64,000 nucleotides of DNA, taken from contig NZ_RJAD01000001.1 of assembly GCF_003999995.1 (NCBI RefSeq), forward strand, positions 620,001 through 684,000, read 5' to 3'. This stretch comes from Microbacterium sulfonylureivorans. GTDB lineage: Bacteria; Actinomycetota; Actinomycetes; Actinomycetales; Microbacteriaceae. The notes under the pieces were generated by a model, which was given only the letters and a program-made list of their open reading frames with translations, did not search any database and had not been told where the DNA came from. Numbering within the stretch: position 1 is the first letter of the stretch; every line of letters begins with the position of its first letter. Made by a program: the position numbers and the translations under genes. Positions 52,913 through 61,157 of this stretch are shown one piece after another.

Positions 52913-53491
52913 TCAGACCGGCGCGGCGCCGTACGCGAGCGTGATGACCCAGCTGTCGCGGGACAAGTCGGCGAGCTGGTAGTAGACGCGGCGATCCGGG
53001 ATCCACCCCTTGGTCAGCGGGCTGTCGAGCCGCACATGGTCGGCGGCGACGCGGGCGCCGCGCCCGTCGGCGTCACGGATCGCCTGGACGCGGGTCCAGT
53101 GGGCGATGAGCTGATCGAGGTTGCCCTCGTCGTACAGGTGCGAGTGCCGCCTCATCTCGTGCAGCGTCGGCTCGTCGGGATGCGCATCGCGCAGGTCGAG
53201 GCCGAGCGGGACGGCGGGATCGGCGACCGCGACGACCGTCGCCGCGCGGAAGTTGGCGTTGCGGATGCCGAGGGGCACCTCCTGGCCGTCGACCTCTGCG
53301 ATCAGCTGGGTGTGGAAGCCGAACCTCCCCGGCGCCTCCCGTTCGATCAGCACGGACTTCGGGTCGACGCCGAGCTGAGCCGAGACGATCTCGCGTGCGA
53401 GCGTCCGCTTGCGGTCGTGCTCGGGGATCTTCGGATCCCAGCCGAGGCGGGCGGTGATCCCCGCCGGGGTGTCGAGCAGCACGGATTCCAT
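52913..53491 (-). CDS. 4'-phosphopantetheinyl transferase superfamily protein
   Basis: A 192-residue protein resembling Sfp-type enzymes that load the phosphopantetheine arm onto carrier proteins. VPLGLDLRDAHPDE holds the magnesium-binding Asp region and WTRVQAIRDADGRG is the second conserved motif (usually W-x-KEA-x-K-GxG). Here the expected KEA reads VQA, so the catalytic lysine/glutamate pair looks altered and activity is uncertain. GAGGTGG is four bases before the ATG at 53491. No polyketide or peptide synthase lies in the window. Confidence 0.7.
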   Translation of the reverse strand: MESVLLDTPAGITARLGWDPKIPEHDRKRTLAREIVSAQLGVDPKSVLIEREAPGRFGFHTQLIAEVDGQEVPLGIRNANFRAATVVAVADPAVPLGLDLRDAHPDEPTLHEMRRHSHLYDEGNLDQLIAHWTRVQAIRDADGRGARVAADHVRLDSPLTKGWIPDRRVYYQLADLSRDSWVITLAYGAAPV

Positions 53492-53644
53492 GTCCCACCT
53501 CTTCCCGCGGCGGAGCCGCCCATTCATCTTGTCGCGGCTTGTCGCGTGGAGGAAGTGCGCCGCGCGGAGTGATTGCGACGCCGCCGGTCCTTCCCGTCGA
53601 CGACCCTGTGACGGATGCCCTCGCATCGGTGCCAGGATGGAGCC

Positions 53645-55108
53645 ATGGCCAGACGCGCGACCGTGGTCGGCAGCGGGCCCAACGGGCTCTCGGCCGCCGT
53701 CGCACTCGCGCGGGCGGGTTACGAGGTGCGGGTGCTCGAGTCGTCCGCCACCGTCGGCGGGGGCGTCCGCAGCGCGGAGCTGACGCTCCCCGGGTTCGTC
53801 CACGACGTGTGCTCGGCGGTGCATCCTGCGGCGCTGTCGTCGCCGTTCTTCCGCGCCTTCGGTCTCGGCGAGCGCATCGAGTGGATCCGCCCCGAGGCGT
53901 CCTACGCCCAGCCGCTCGACGGCGGCCGGGCGGCGATCGCGTGGCGCGACATCGAGCGCACCGCCGCCGGCCTCGGCCGCGACGGCCGGATGTGGCTCGC
54001 GGCGCTCCGTCCGCTGAGCGCGCACCTCGACGCCGTCGTGGACTTCACGGGATCGCAGCTGCTGCGGTGGCCTCGGCATCCGATCACCACCGTGCGCTAC
54101 GGCCTGCGCGCACTGCAGCTCGGCTCGGCCCTGGGCCGGGGGACGTTCGCGACCGAGGAGGCCGATGCCCTGCTCGCCGGGGTCCTCGCCCATTCGAACT
54201 CCCGTCTGCCGAGCGTCGGCGCCGCGGCGTCGGGCCTGTTCCTCGCCGCCCACGGCCACGCGGGCGACGGCTGGGCGTTCCCCCGCGGCGGTGCTCAGCG
54301 CATCGCCGACGTGCTCGCCGACGACCTTCGCGCGCACGGCGGCGAGATCGAGACCGGGAGCCTCGTCTCGACCCTCGACGGCCTCGACTGGGGCGATCCG
54401 GATGCGGGCGACCTGCTTCTCCTCGACACGACGCCGCGACTCGCTCTCACGCACCCCGACATCCCCGCCCGGTACGCCGCGGCGATCCGGCGCTATCGAT
54501 ACGGGGCGGCGGCGGCGAAGGTCGACTTCGCGCTCGACGGGCCCGTGCCGTGGCTGCATCCCGATGTCGCGCGGGCGCCGACCGTGCACCTCGGCGGAAC
54601 CCGCGCCGAGGTGGAGGCGAGCGAGAACGCGGTCGCGCGGGGCTCCGTCACCGACCGGCCGTACGTGCTGGCCGTGCAGCCTACGGTGCTCGACCCGACG
54701 CGGGCGCCGGAAGGCAAGCACGTGCTGTGGACGTACATCCATGTGCCCGCCGGCTCATCGCTCGACGCGACGGAGCTCATCACGCGTCAGGTCGAGCGCT
54801 TCGCCCCCGGATTCCGCGACCGCGTCATCGCGACGAGCACGATGACGGCGGCCGAGCGGTTCGCCTACAACCCGGCCGACATCGGAGGCGACATCCTCGG
54901 CGGCGCCTTCACCTTCGCCCAGGCGATCCGGCGTCCGACGGTGTCGACGACTCCGTGGCGCACGCCGATGCGGGGCGTCTACCTGGCGTCGGCGGCCTCG
55001 CCGCCCGGGCCGGGGGTGACGGGCATGCCCGGCTGGTACGCCGCGCGCCAGGCGCTGCGCGACACGCGGGGCCTGCGCGTCGACCCCGAGGACCTCTTCC
55101 GGACGTGA
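53645..55108 (+). CDS. Phytoene desaturase-like FAD-dependent oxidoreductase
   Basis: A 487-residue flavoprotein of the phytoene-desaturase/CrtI-like family. The FAD Rossmann motif VVGSGPNGLSAAVALARAGYEV (in part) begins at about residue 6; the C-terminal FAD region ends YLASAASPPGPGVTGMPG. No carotenoid genes lie nearby, so it may act on another lipid-like substrate. The ATG at 53645 follows CAGGAT (53633-53638) by six bases, so it is likely leaderless; ten residues of extra frame are rejected. The next gene starts four bases after its stop. Confidence 0.87.
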   Translation: MARRATVVGSGPNGLSAAVALARAGYEVRVLESSATVGGGVRSAELTLPGFVHDVCSAVHPAALSSPFFRAFGLGERIEWIRPEASYAQPLDGGRAAIAWRDIERTAAGLGRDGRMWLAALRPLSAHLDAVVDFTGSQLLRWPRHPITTVRYGLRALQLGSALGRGTFATEEADALLAGVLAHSNSRLPSVGAAASGLFLAAHGHAGDGWAFPRGGAQRIADVLADDLRAHGGEIETGSLVSTLDGLDWGDPDAGDLLLLDTTPRLALTHPDIPARYAAAIRRYRYGAAAAKVDFALDGPVPWLHPDVARAPTVHLGGTRAEVEASENAVARGSVTDRPYVLAVQPTVLDPTRAPEGKHVLWTYIHVPAGSSLDATELITRQVERFAPGFRDRVIATSTMTAAERFAYNPADIGGDILGGAFTFAQAIRRPTVSTTPWRTPMRGVYLASAASPPGPGVTGMPGWYAARQALRDTRGLRVDPEDLFRT

Positions 55109-55112
55109 CAGC

Positions 55113-56612
55113 ATGGACGGCTTCGCAGCGGTCGACTTCGAGTTCGCGCGGCAGGTGCTCCAGCGGGGCATCGCAGCACTGTTCGTCATCGCGTTCGTCT
55201 CGACGCTGAACCAGTTCCGTCCGCTGCTCGGCGAGCGCGGACTCCTCCCCGCCCCGGAGCTCCTCGAGTGGGCGCGCACATCGCCGCGAGGACGGATGCT
55301 GCGGCCGACGCTGTTCCGCCGGCTGGGCTACACCGATCGACGGCTCGCGGCGCTGTGCTGGACGGGCATCGCCATCGCTGCGGCACTCGTGTGCGGCATC
55401 CCGCAGCTGCTCACGCCCTGGGCGCCGATGGTCTGCTTCCTCGCGCTGTGGCTGGGGTACATGTCGGTCGTGAGCATCGGGCAGACGTTCTACGGCTTCG
55501 GGTGGGAGATGCTGCTGCTCGAAGCCGGGTTCCTCGCTGCGTTCCTCGGATCGTCCACCGAGCCTGCGCCGACCGTGGTCGTGGTCCTGTTCTGGTGGCT
55601 CGTGTTCCGCCTCGAGTTCGGCGCCGGCATGATCAAGATCCGCGGCGGACGAGAGTGGCGCGACCTCACGGCCCTCACCTACCACCACGAGACGCAGCCG
55701 ATGCCCGGACCGCTCAGCCGGCAGGCGCACCTGCTGCCCCGCTGGTTCCACCGCGGCGAGGTGCTCGGCAACCACTTCGCGCAGCTGGTGGTGCCGTGGT
55801 TCCTGTTCGCGCCGCTGCTCGGGCTCTGGGTACCGGGGCCCGGACCGGCGATCGTCGGCGCCGCGGCCGCCGCGGTCGTCATCGCGACTCAGCTGTGGCT
55901 CATCGTGACGGGCAACTTCGCGTGGCTCAACTGGGCGACGGTGGTGATCGCGTTCTCTGCGATCGGGCTCCCGGGGGTCGGCGCGCCTGGGACACCGCCG
56001 TCGGAGGATCCGCCGTGGGTGGTCGACGGGATGCCGCTCCCCTGGCTCGTCGTCACGTGCCTGGTCGGCGCGCTGTACGTCGTGCTCAGCTGGTGGCCGC
56101 TGAAGAACCTGTTCGCGCATCGTCAGCTGATGAACGCGAGCTTCAACCGCTGGCAGCTCGCCAACGCCTACGGTGCGTTCGGCACGGTCACGAAGGAGCG
56201 GATCGAGATCGTCGTCGAGGGCACGCTCGACGACGACCCGGACACCGCGGTCTGGCGCGAGTACGCGTTCAAGGGCAAGCCGGGCGACCTTCGCCGCATC
56301 CCCCGCCAGTTCGCCCCGTACCATCTGCGGCTGGACTGGCTCATGTGGTTCCTTCCGCTCGGCCGTTCGCTGGACGACTGGTTCACGGCGTTCCTCCTGC
56401 GCCTGCTGCAGGCGGATGCCGCGACCCTCCGCCTCCTGGACGGCGATCCGTTCGCGGGCAGCCGCCCGGCGTGGGTGCGGGCGGTCGCCTACCGCTATCG
56501 CTTCACGACCCGCGCCGAACTCCGTGCGAGCGGCGCGAGGTGGGTGCGCGATCGCCGACACGTCGTGATGACGCCGATCGCTCTCGGCGACCCGCTCAGG
56601 CCTTCGCGGTGA
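55113..56612 (+). CDS. Lipase maturation factor family membrane protein
   Basis: A 499-residue membrane protein homologous to lipase maturation factor (LMF1/2), with about eight hydrophobic segments. GFGWEMLLLEAGFLAAFLG, LVFRLEFGAGMIKIRGGREWRDLTAL and HYETQPMP-like YHHETQPMPGPLSRQAH are the diagnostic stretches. Bacterial members are of unknown function. It follows the oxidoreductase gene by four bases. Its last 17 bases overlap the end of the converging MFS gene. Confidence 0.9.
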   Translation: MDGFAAVDFEFARQVLQRGIAALFVIAFVSTLNQFRPLLGERGLLPAPELLEWARTSPRGRMLRPTLFRRLGYTDRRLAALCWTGIAIAAALVCGIPQLLTPWAPMVCFLALWLGYMSVVSIGQTFYGFGWEMLLLEAGFLAAFLGSSTEPAPTVVVVLFWWLVFRLEFGAGMIKIRGGREWRDLTALTYHHETQPMPGPLSRQAHLLPRWFHRGEVLGNHFAQLVVPWFLFAPLLGLWVPGPGPAIVGAAAAAVVIATQLWLIVTGNFAWLNWATVVIAFSAIGLPGVGAPGTPPSEDPPWVVDGMPLPWLVVTCLVGALYVVLSWWPLKNLFAHRQLMNASFNRWQLANAYGAFGTVTKERIEIVVEGTLDDDPDTAVWREYAFKGKPGDLRRIPRQFAPYHLRLDWLMWFLPLGRSLDDWFTAFLLRLLQADAATLRLLDGDPFAGSRPAWVRAVAYRYRFTTRAELRASGARWVRDRRHVVMTPIALGDPLRPSR

Positions 56613-58101
56613 CCCGGGCTCCGGCCTCGCCCTTGCGGCGCGCGGTGAGGTCGACGATCGCCACCATGAAGGCGATCGCGAGGAACAGCCCCACCGAGAT
56701 CATCCCGAAGGCGTAGGCGTCGTGATAGGCGACGGTCGCGTCCTCGTTCCCGCTCTCGCGGTAGATCGTCGCATAGAAGAGGGACAGCGCCACGGCCGTG
56801 CCGATCGCCGCGCCGATGCGCTGGCCGAGCTGGCCGACCGAGCCGGCAACGCCGCCCTGCTTGACGGGGATGTCCATGAGCGTGAGCGTCTGGTTCGGGG
56901 CGATGACGAGGCCGCCGCCCGCACCGCCGACGGTCATCACGGCGGCCATGACGTACGGGGTCCACGCGGGATCGACGTAGACGGCGGCGAGCACCAGGCC
57001 CCCGACGCAGGCGAGCATCGCGGCGAGTCCCCAGACGACCACGATCCGGCCGAAGCGGCCGACGAGGTTGCCGCCGACCCACGAGGTGACGGCGCTCGCG
57101 AGCGCGAACCCGATCGAGACCATGCCCGCGTACACCGGGGCGAGGCCGAGCCCGATCTGGAGGAAGAGCGTGGTGGTCAGGAAGAGGGCCGGGGCGGCCG
57201 TGAAGTACGCGGTCTGCAGCATCGTCCCGTTGCGGTACGACCCGATGCGGAACAGCTTCAGCGGGATGAGCGGACTCCTGCCCCGAGCCAGGTAGCGGCG
57301 CTCCCACGCGAGGAACGCGGTCAGGAAGAGCGCGAAGACGATCAGCAGCCACCATCGGGCCGGGTTGTCGGTCGGCGCGCCCGTCGTGAACAGGAACGGC
57401 CACATCAGGGCGACGACGGCTGCCCCGAAGAGCAGCACCCCCACCGGGTCGAGCTGCACCTTGCGGCGCGAACGCGTCCTCGTGGACGGGAGCATCCACA
57501 GGACGAGCGCGATCGCGATCAGGCACAGCGGCACGTTCATCCAGAAGATGAGCCGCCAGCCATCCGTCGGACCGCCCAACGCGATCAGCAGGCCGCCGAC
57601 CGTCGGGCCGAACGCCGTCGCCACGCCGATGGTGGCGCCGAACAGGCCGAACGCTCGCCCGCGCTCCTTGCCCTGGAACAGCTCCTGCGCCATCCCGAGC
57701 ACCTGCGGCATCTGGATGCCGGCAGCCACCCCCTGCAGGAGCCGTCCGACGAGCAGAACCGTCGCTGTCGGCGCGAGGGCGCAGATGATGCTCGTCACGG
57801 TGTAGAGCGAGAGCCCGACCACGAACAGCATCCGGCGCGAGCGCTGGTCGCCGAGGCGCCCGGCGGGAACGAGGACGAGGCCGAACGTGAGGACGAACCC
57901 CGACACGATGAGCTGCAGTTCGGTCGACCCGGCGTCGAGGACCTCGCCGATCGACGGCAGGGCGACGTTGACCTTGGTGAGGTCGAGGATCGTGATCGCG
58001 GCGACGGCCACGCACACCCAGAACGCCCGCCAGCGCGCGCCCGGGGTCAGCGGGATCGCCGCGGTGGGCGGGAATGTTCCTGAGACTCCGGTGCTCGCCA
58101 T
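56596..58101 (-). CDS. MFS transporter, DHA2-like (14-helix drug exporter)
   Basis: A 501-residue major facilitator protein with 14 expected membrane helices. LPSIGEVLDAGSTELQLIVSGF, GRLGDQRSRRMLFVVG (motif A) and GPTVGGLLIALGGPTDGWRLIFWMNVP (motif C region) are typical of the EmrB/QacA drug exporters. The longer upstream open frame is ignored. TAGCCT (58114-58109) ends seven bases before the ATG at 58101, so a leaderless message is likely. No local regulator is seen. Confidence 0.92.
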   Translation of the reverse strand: MASTGVSGTFPPTAAIPLTPGARWRAFWVCVAVAAITILDLTKVNVALPSIGEVLDAGSTELQLIVSGFVLTFGLVLVPAGRLGDQRSRRMLFVVGLSLYTVTSIICALAPTATVLLVGRLLQGVAAGIQMPQVLGMAQELFQGKERGRAFGLFGATIGVATAFGPTVGGLLIALGGPTDGWRLIFWMNVPLCLIAIALVLWMLPSTRTRSRRKVQLDPVGVLLFGAAVVALMWPFLFTTGAPTDNPARWWLLIVFALFLTAFLAWERRYLARGRSPLIPLKLFRIGSYRNGTMLQTAYFTAAPALFLTTTLFLQIGLGLAPVYAGMVSIGFALASAVTSWVGGNLVGRFGRIVVVWGLAAMLACVGGLVLAAVYVDPAWTPYVMAAVMTVGGAGGGLVIAPNQTLTLMDIPVKQGGVAGSVGQLGQRIGAAIGTAVALSLFYATIYRESGNEDATVAYHDAYAFGMISVGLFLAIAFMVAIVDLTARRKGEAGARVTAKA

Positions 58102-58227
58102 CCGGCCCAGGCTATCGGCGTCCGCCGCGTGCGGTCGGATCGCGGGCGTCCGGCGGGATCGGTCGATGTGGCTCGCGCGGGCCCGCGCCACACCGTTCGT
58201 ACAGCCGGGAGCGGGGAGAATGGTGGG

Positions 58228-58785
58228 GTGAAGCTCCTCGTCGCGGCCCTCGAAGCCGAACTCGTCGCCTTTCCCGATGACCTCCCCGGCTTCGACCGGC
58301 TCGTGACCGGTCCGGGCAAGCTCCAGGCCACCTATGCCCTGACGCGCGCGCTCGACGCCCGCGCCTATGAAGAGATCGTCGTGGTCGGCACCGCCGGAGC
58401 GATCGACGCCCGCCTCGACGCCGACGTGTACGACATCGACGCCGCGATCCAGCACGACGTCACCGACATCGACGGCATCGTGGGCCAGCACGTCTCGCTG
58501 CCGACCCGCATGGAGCTCGGCCGCGAAGGCGTCACGATCGCGACCGGCGACCACTTCGTCGACGACGCGGAGGCCGTCTCGGTCATCCGACCGCTCGGTG
58601 CCGGGCTGGTCGACATGGAGACCTACGCCTACGTGTGGGTCGCCGAGCAGTTCGGCCTGCCGATCCGCGTGCTCAAGGCCGTGTCGGACCGCGCGCAGGA
58701 CGATGCGATCACCGACTGGCGCGCGACCGTGACGGCGTGCAGCCACCAGCTGCGCGACACCATCCGCGCAGAGTACGGCGTCTAG
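58228..58785 (+). CDS. Nucleosidase (5'-methylthioadenosine/S-adenosylhomocysteine nucleosidase-like)
   Basis: A 185-residue PNP/UDP-phosphorylase-fold protein. VVVGTAGAID, GLVDMETYAYVWVAEQFG with the catalytic/ribose-binding Glu, and RVLKAVSDRAQDDA with the catalytic Asp match nucleosidases of the MtnN type, but it is shorter than usual (about 230 residues). The GTG at 58228 follows GAGAAT (58216-58221) by six bases. Substrate is not certain. It is followed by a short convergent gene three bases away. Confidence 0.85.
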   Translation: MKLLVAALEAELVAFPDDLPGFDRLVTGPGKLQATYALTRALDARAYEEIVVVGTAGAIDARLDADVYDIDAAIQHDVTDIDGIVGQHVSLPTRMELGREGVTIATGDHFVDDAEAVSVIRPLGAGLVDMETYAYVWVAEQFGLPIRVLKAVSDRAQDDAITDWRATVTACSHQLRDTIRAEYGV

Positions 58786-58788
58786 CCG

Positions 58789-58965
58789 TCACTCCCTGCG
58801 CGTGAAGAGTCCGCGCAGCACGAAGAACACGATCGCCGCGACGACGGCGACGATGACGAGCTTGCCGATGAACCACAGCAGCGAGAACAGCACGTCCACC
58901 AGCACCCAGGCGATGACGACCGCCACGACGACTCCGACGACGGTCCACAGCGTGCTCTTGTTCAC
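58789..58965 (-). CDS. 58-residue membrane protein
   Basis: A very hydrophobic small protein starting MNKSTLWTVVGVVVAVVIAW, with two likely membrane helices (about residues 6-32 and 34-50) and a basic end LRGLFTRRE. I do not recognise a family. The GTG at 58965 is supported by TAGGCT (58977-58972) ending six bases before it, the same leaderless layout as its neighbours. Function unknown; it would be missed by length filters. Confidence 0.75.
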   Translation of the reverse strand: MNKSTLWTVVGVVVAVVIAWVLVDVLFSLLWFIGKLVIVAVVAAIVFFVLRGLFTRRE

Positions 58966-59072
58966 GAGAACAGCCTAGATAGTCTGGGAGGCCGTGATGA
59001 GCGCCTGCCGCTCCGCGCGTCCGCTCTCGCTCGTCACGCCACGCGTGCCTCCTCCCCTCAGCAAGGATCACC

Positions 59073-60089
59073 ATGTCGAACCCCACCGAACCTTCTCCTC
59101 CTCAGCCGGAGGAGCCGTCGGCGGCACAGACTGACTCCGACCCGGCCTCGCCGGACGCCCAGCCCACCGAGGTCTACCCGCCCGCCGGCCTCCCGCCCGC
59201 AGCCGACGCCCAGCCCACCGAGGTCTACCCGCCCGCCGGTCTCCCGCCCGCAGCCGACGCCCAGCCCACCGAGGTCTACCCGCCCGCCGGTCAGGCGGGG
59301 TATCCGCCGCAGGGCTACGGCCGGCCCGTGAGCGACCCGGGTGCCTACGGACAGACGGGCTATGCAGCACCCCCGTACGGAAACCTCGCGCAGGCGACTC
59401 CGCCGGGTGCGGCATCCGTCTCGGGCGCGGACCGCCCCCGCACACTGGGGTGGATCGCGCTCGGCGCCGGGATCGGCGGCCTCGCCCTCGTCGCTGCGGC
59501 ATTCATCCCGCTCCTGTGGATCTCGATCGTCCTCGCGGTGATCGGCGGCGTGATGCTGCTCGCAGCGCTCGTCCTCGGGATCATCACCCTCGCCAGCAGG
59601 AAGCAGGGCGGAAAGGGCCTCGGCATCGGAGCGATCGCGATCGCGATCCTGGGCGGGCTCGCATGGATCGCGGCCATGAGCCTCGCCGTGATCCTGAGCA
59701 TCGCGGCGGTCTCGACGGAGTCGGTCGGCGGCGAGCCCAGCCCGTTCCCGTCGTCCGAGACGACCCCCGACGACGAGTCGACCGAGGAGGGCGGCGAGGA
59801 GGCGTCAGGCACCTACGACGAAGCCGCCTTCCTCGCGCAGATCCGCCCCGAGATCACCGCGATCATGCAGGAGATCGAACCGTCGATCACCGAGGAGATG
59901 CTGAGCCAGGTGTACCCGGACGAGGTGCTCGTCGAACTGGGCAAGGGTCTCGTCGTGACGGGCGATGTCGGCCGCGAGGCGATCATCACGTCTCTCTCCG
60001 CGGCGAGCGGCGGCGTCTTCACCGAGGAGCAGGCCACCCGTTTCTACGACACGGTGTACGACGCCGCGCAGCAGCACCTGGTCGAGTAG
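59073..60089 (+). CDS. DUF4190-like membrane protein with Pro-rich repeats
   Basis: A 338-residue protein. The N-terminal 120 residues are disordered, with almost three tandem copies of DAQPTEVYPPAGLPPAA. Two to three membrane segments follow (about residues 126-148, 150-175, 184-212), then an acidic Ser/Glu linker and a soluble C-terminal domain from about residue 250. The layout recalls actinobacterial DUF4190-type proteins. AAGGA lies six bases before the ATG. Function unknown. Confidence 0.82.
   Translation: MSNPTEPSPPQPEEPSAAQTDSDPASPDAQPTEVYPPAGLPPAADAQPTEVYPPAGLPPAADAQPTEVYPPAGQAGYPPQGYGRPVSDPGAYGQTGYAAPPYGNLAQATPPGAASVSGADRPRTLGWIALGAGIGGLALVAAAFIPLLWISIVLAVIGGVMLLAALVLGIITLASRKQGGKGLGIGAIAIAILGGLAWIAAMSLAVILSIAAVSTESVGGEPSPFPSSETTPDDESTEEGGEEASGTYDEAAFLAQIRPEITAIMQEIEPSITEEMLSQVYPDEVLVELGKGLVVTGDVGREAIITSLSAASGGVFTEEQATRFYDTVYDAAQQHLVE
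59154..59291 (+). repeat. 51-base tandem repeat within the membrane protein gene
   Basis: About 2.7 copies of a 51-base unit (59154-59204, 59205-59255, 59256-59291) encode DAQPTEVYPPAGLPPAA. Copies are nearly identical, so slippage between strains is likely. Confidence 0.9.
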
Positions 60090-60102
60090 TCCGACGCGGA
60101 AC

Positions 60103-60138
60103 GAGAGCGGGCCGATTCGCACGAACCGGCCCGCTCTC
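60103..60138. terminator. Strong bidirectional terminator
   Basis: A perfect 12-base stem GAGAGCGGGCCG (60103-60114) with CGGCCCGCTCTC (60127-60138). Within the loop TTCG and CGAA can extend it. It lies between two converging genes, 13 bases after one stop and 18 bases from the other. Confidence 0.85.
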
Positions 60139-60156
60139 CGCATAGGGCTCAGCGCG

Positions 60157-61011
60157 TCATGACACCCACTGCGTCTTCGCCCAGGTGATCGCTGCCAGCG
60201 TCGCCTGGCCCGACAGCGACGGGTGGAAGTAGTCCCGCGTCGAGATGTCGGCCTTGGTGAACGCGTAGCCGGCGACGGCACCGCCGTCATAGCGGCACGC
60301 GGCGTAGGCGGCGCACGCCTCGGCGAGTGCCTGGTTGTACTCGTTGACGCGCTGCTGCACCGCAGCGCGGCGCTGGACGTCGGCCGCCTTGGTGCTCGTC
60401 GGGTTCGCGAGCATCGACTGGCAGGTCCTGAGCAGACCCCACGCGAACCGCGCGCTGAGACTCGATCTGTTGAGGTCGTACATCCGCTGCAGGTTCGGGA
60501 TGCTCGCCACGAACACGCGCGGAGCGGCCGGGCTCGTCGACAGCGTCGCGAGTGCGGCCTGCACGTTGGCCTTGAAGGTGGTCGTCGGTGTCATCGCCGT
60601 CACCGTCTTCGTGCACGCGTCGTTCGCACCGATCTCGATGGTGACGTACTTGGCGCCCTGCGTGACGGCCTTCTGCGCCTGCGCGTTGAGCGCGCTCGAC
60701 GCGGCGCCGGCGACGGAGTTGTTGTAGCCCACGGCGTTGTCGGGCGCCGCCGTCTGCCGGAGGCGGAGCAGGTGCGAGGCGACCGATGTCGTGGTGCCGG
60801 TCGCCCAGCTGTTGGCCGGGCAGTTGACGAGGCTGCTGCAGGTCATGGACGCCTGCGTGATCGAGTCACCGAGCGCGGCCATGACGTTCACGTTGTCAGG
60901 CGGCAGCGGTGCCGCGTGCGCCGAGTTCGCCGTGAACAGGCTTCCGGTGAGGATGACCGCCGAAGCGGCGAGGGTGGCGACGGCGCGACGCGCCCGGACT
61001 GAGATGCGCAT
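60157..61011 (-). CDS. Secreted SGNH/GDSL-type hydrolase
   Basis: A 284-residue esterase-like protein exported by a typical signal peptide: basic MRISVRARR, hydrophobic core, and cleavage after SAHA (about residue 33). The mature part begins with GDSITQA (nucleophile Ser in block I), has IGANDAC (block III) and DYFHPSLSGQ with the Asp and His of block V. Four or more cysteines suggest disulfides. This resembles secreted lipases/esterases of streptomycetes. GGAG is eight bases before the ATG. A palindrome like the MMPL-operon operator lies 110 bases upstream. Confidence 0.92.
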   Translation of the reverse strand: MRISVRARRAVATLAASAVILTGSLFTANSAHAAPLPPDNVNVMAALGDSITQASMTCSSLVNCPANSWATGTTTSVASHLLRLRQTAAPDNAVGYNNSVAGAASSALNAQAQKAVTQGAKYVTIEIGANDACTKTVTAMTPTTTFKANVQAALATLSTSPAAPRVFVASIPNLQRMYDLNRSSLSARFAWGLLRTCQSMLANPTSTKAADVQRRAAVQQRVNEYNQALAEACAAYAACRYDGGAVAGYAFTKADISTRDYFHPSLSGQATLAAITWAKTQWVS

Positions 61012-61120
61012 GTGTGTACTCCGTACGGCGTTGTGGATGGAGTTGGCGCGGCACGACGCCGCGGCCGGTCATGCCGGCTGTCGAACTCGATCGGTGCCCC
61101 AGGGACCGACCTGGCGCGAA

Positions 61121-61138
61121 CGATACACCCGCGTATCG
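61121..61138. promoter_or_regulatory. Operator-like palindrome upstream of the SGNH hydrolase gene
   Basis: CGATAC-acccgc-GTATCG, which reads GATACA-N4-CGTATC and so differs by one base from the GATACA-N4-TGTATC operators at 17605-17638. It sits 110 bases before the hydrolase start and 20 bases past the stop of sbcC. A link to that TetR is speculative. Confidence 0.4.
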
Positions 61139-61157
61139 ATCCGGGCAATGACGGCCG

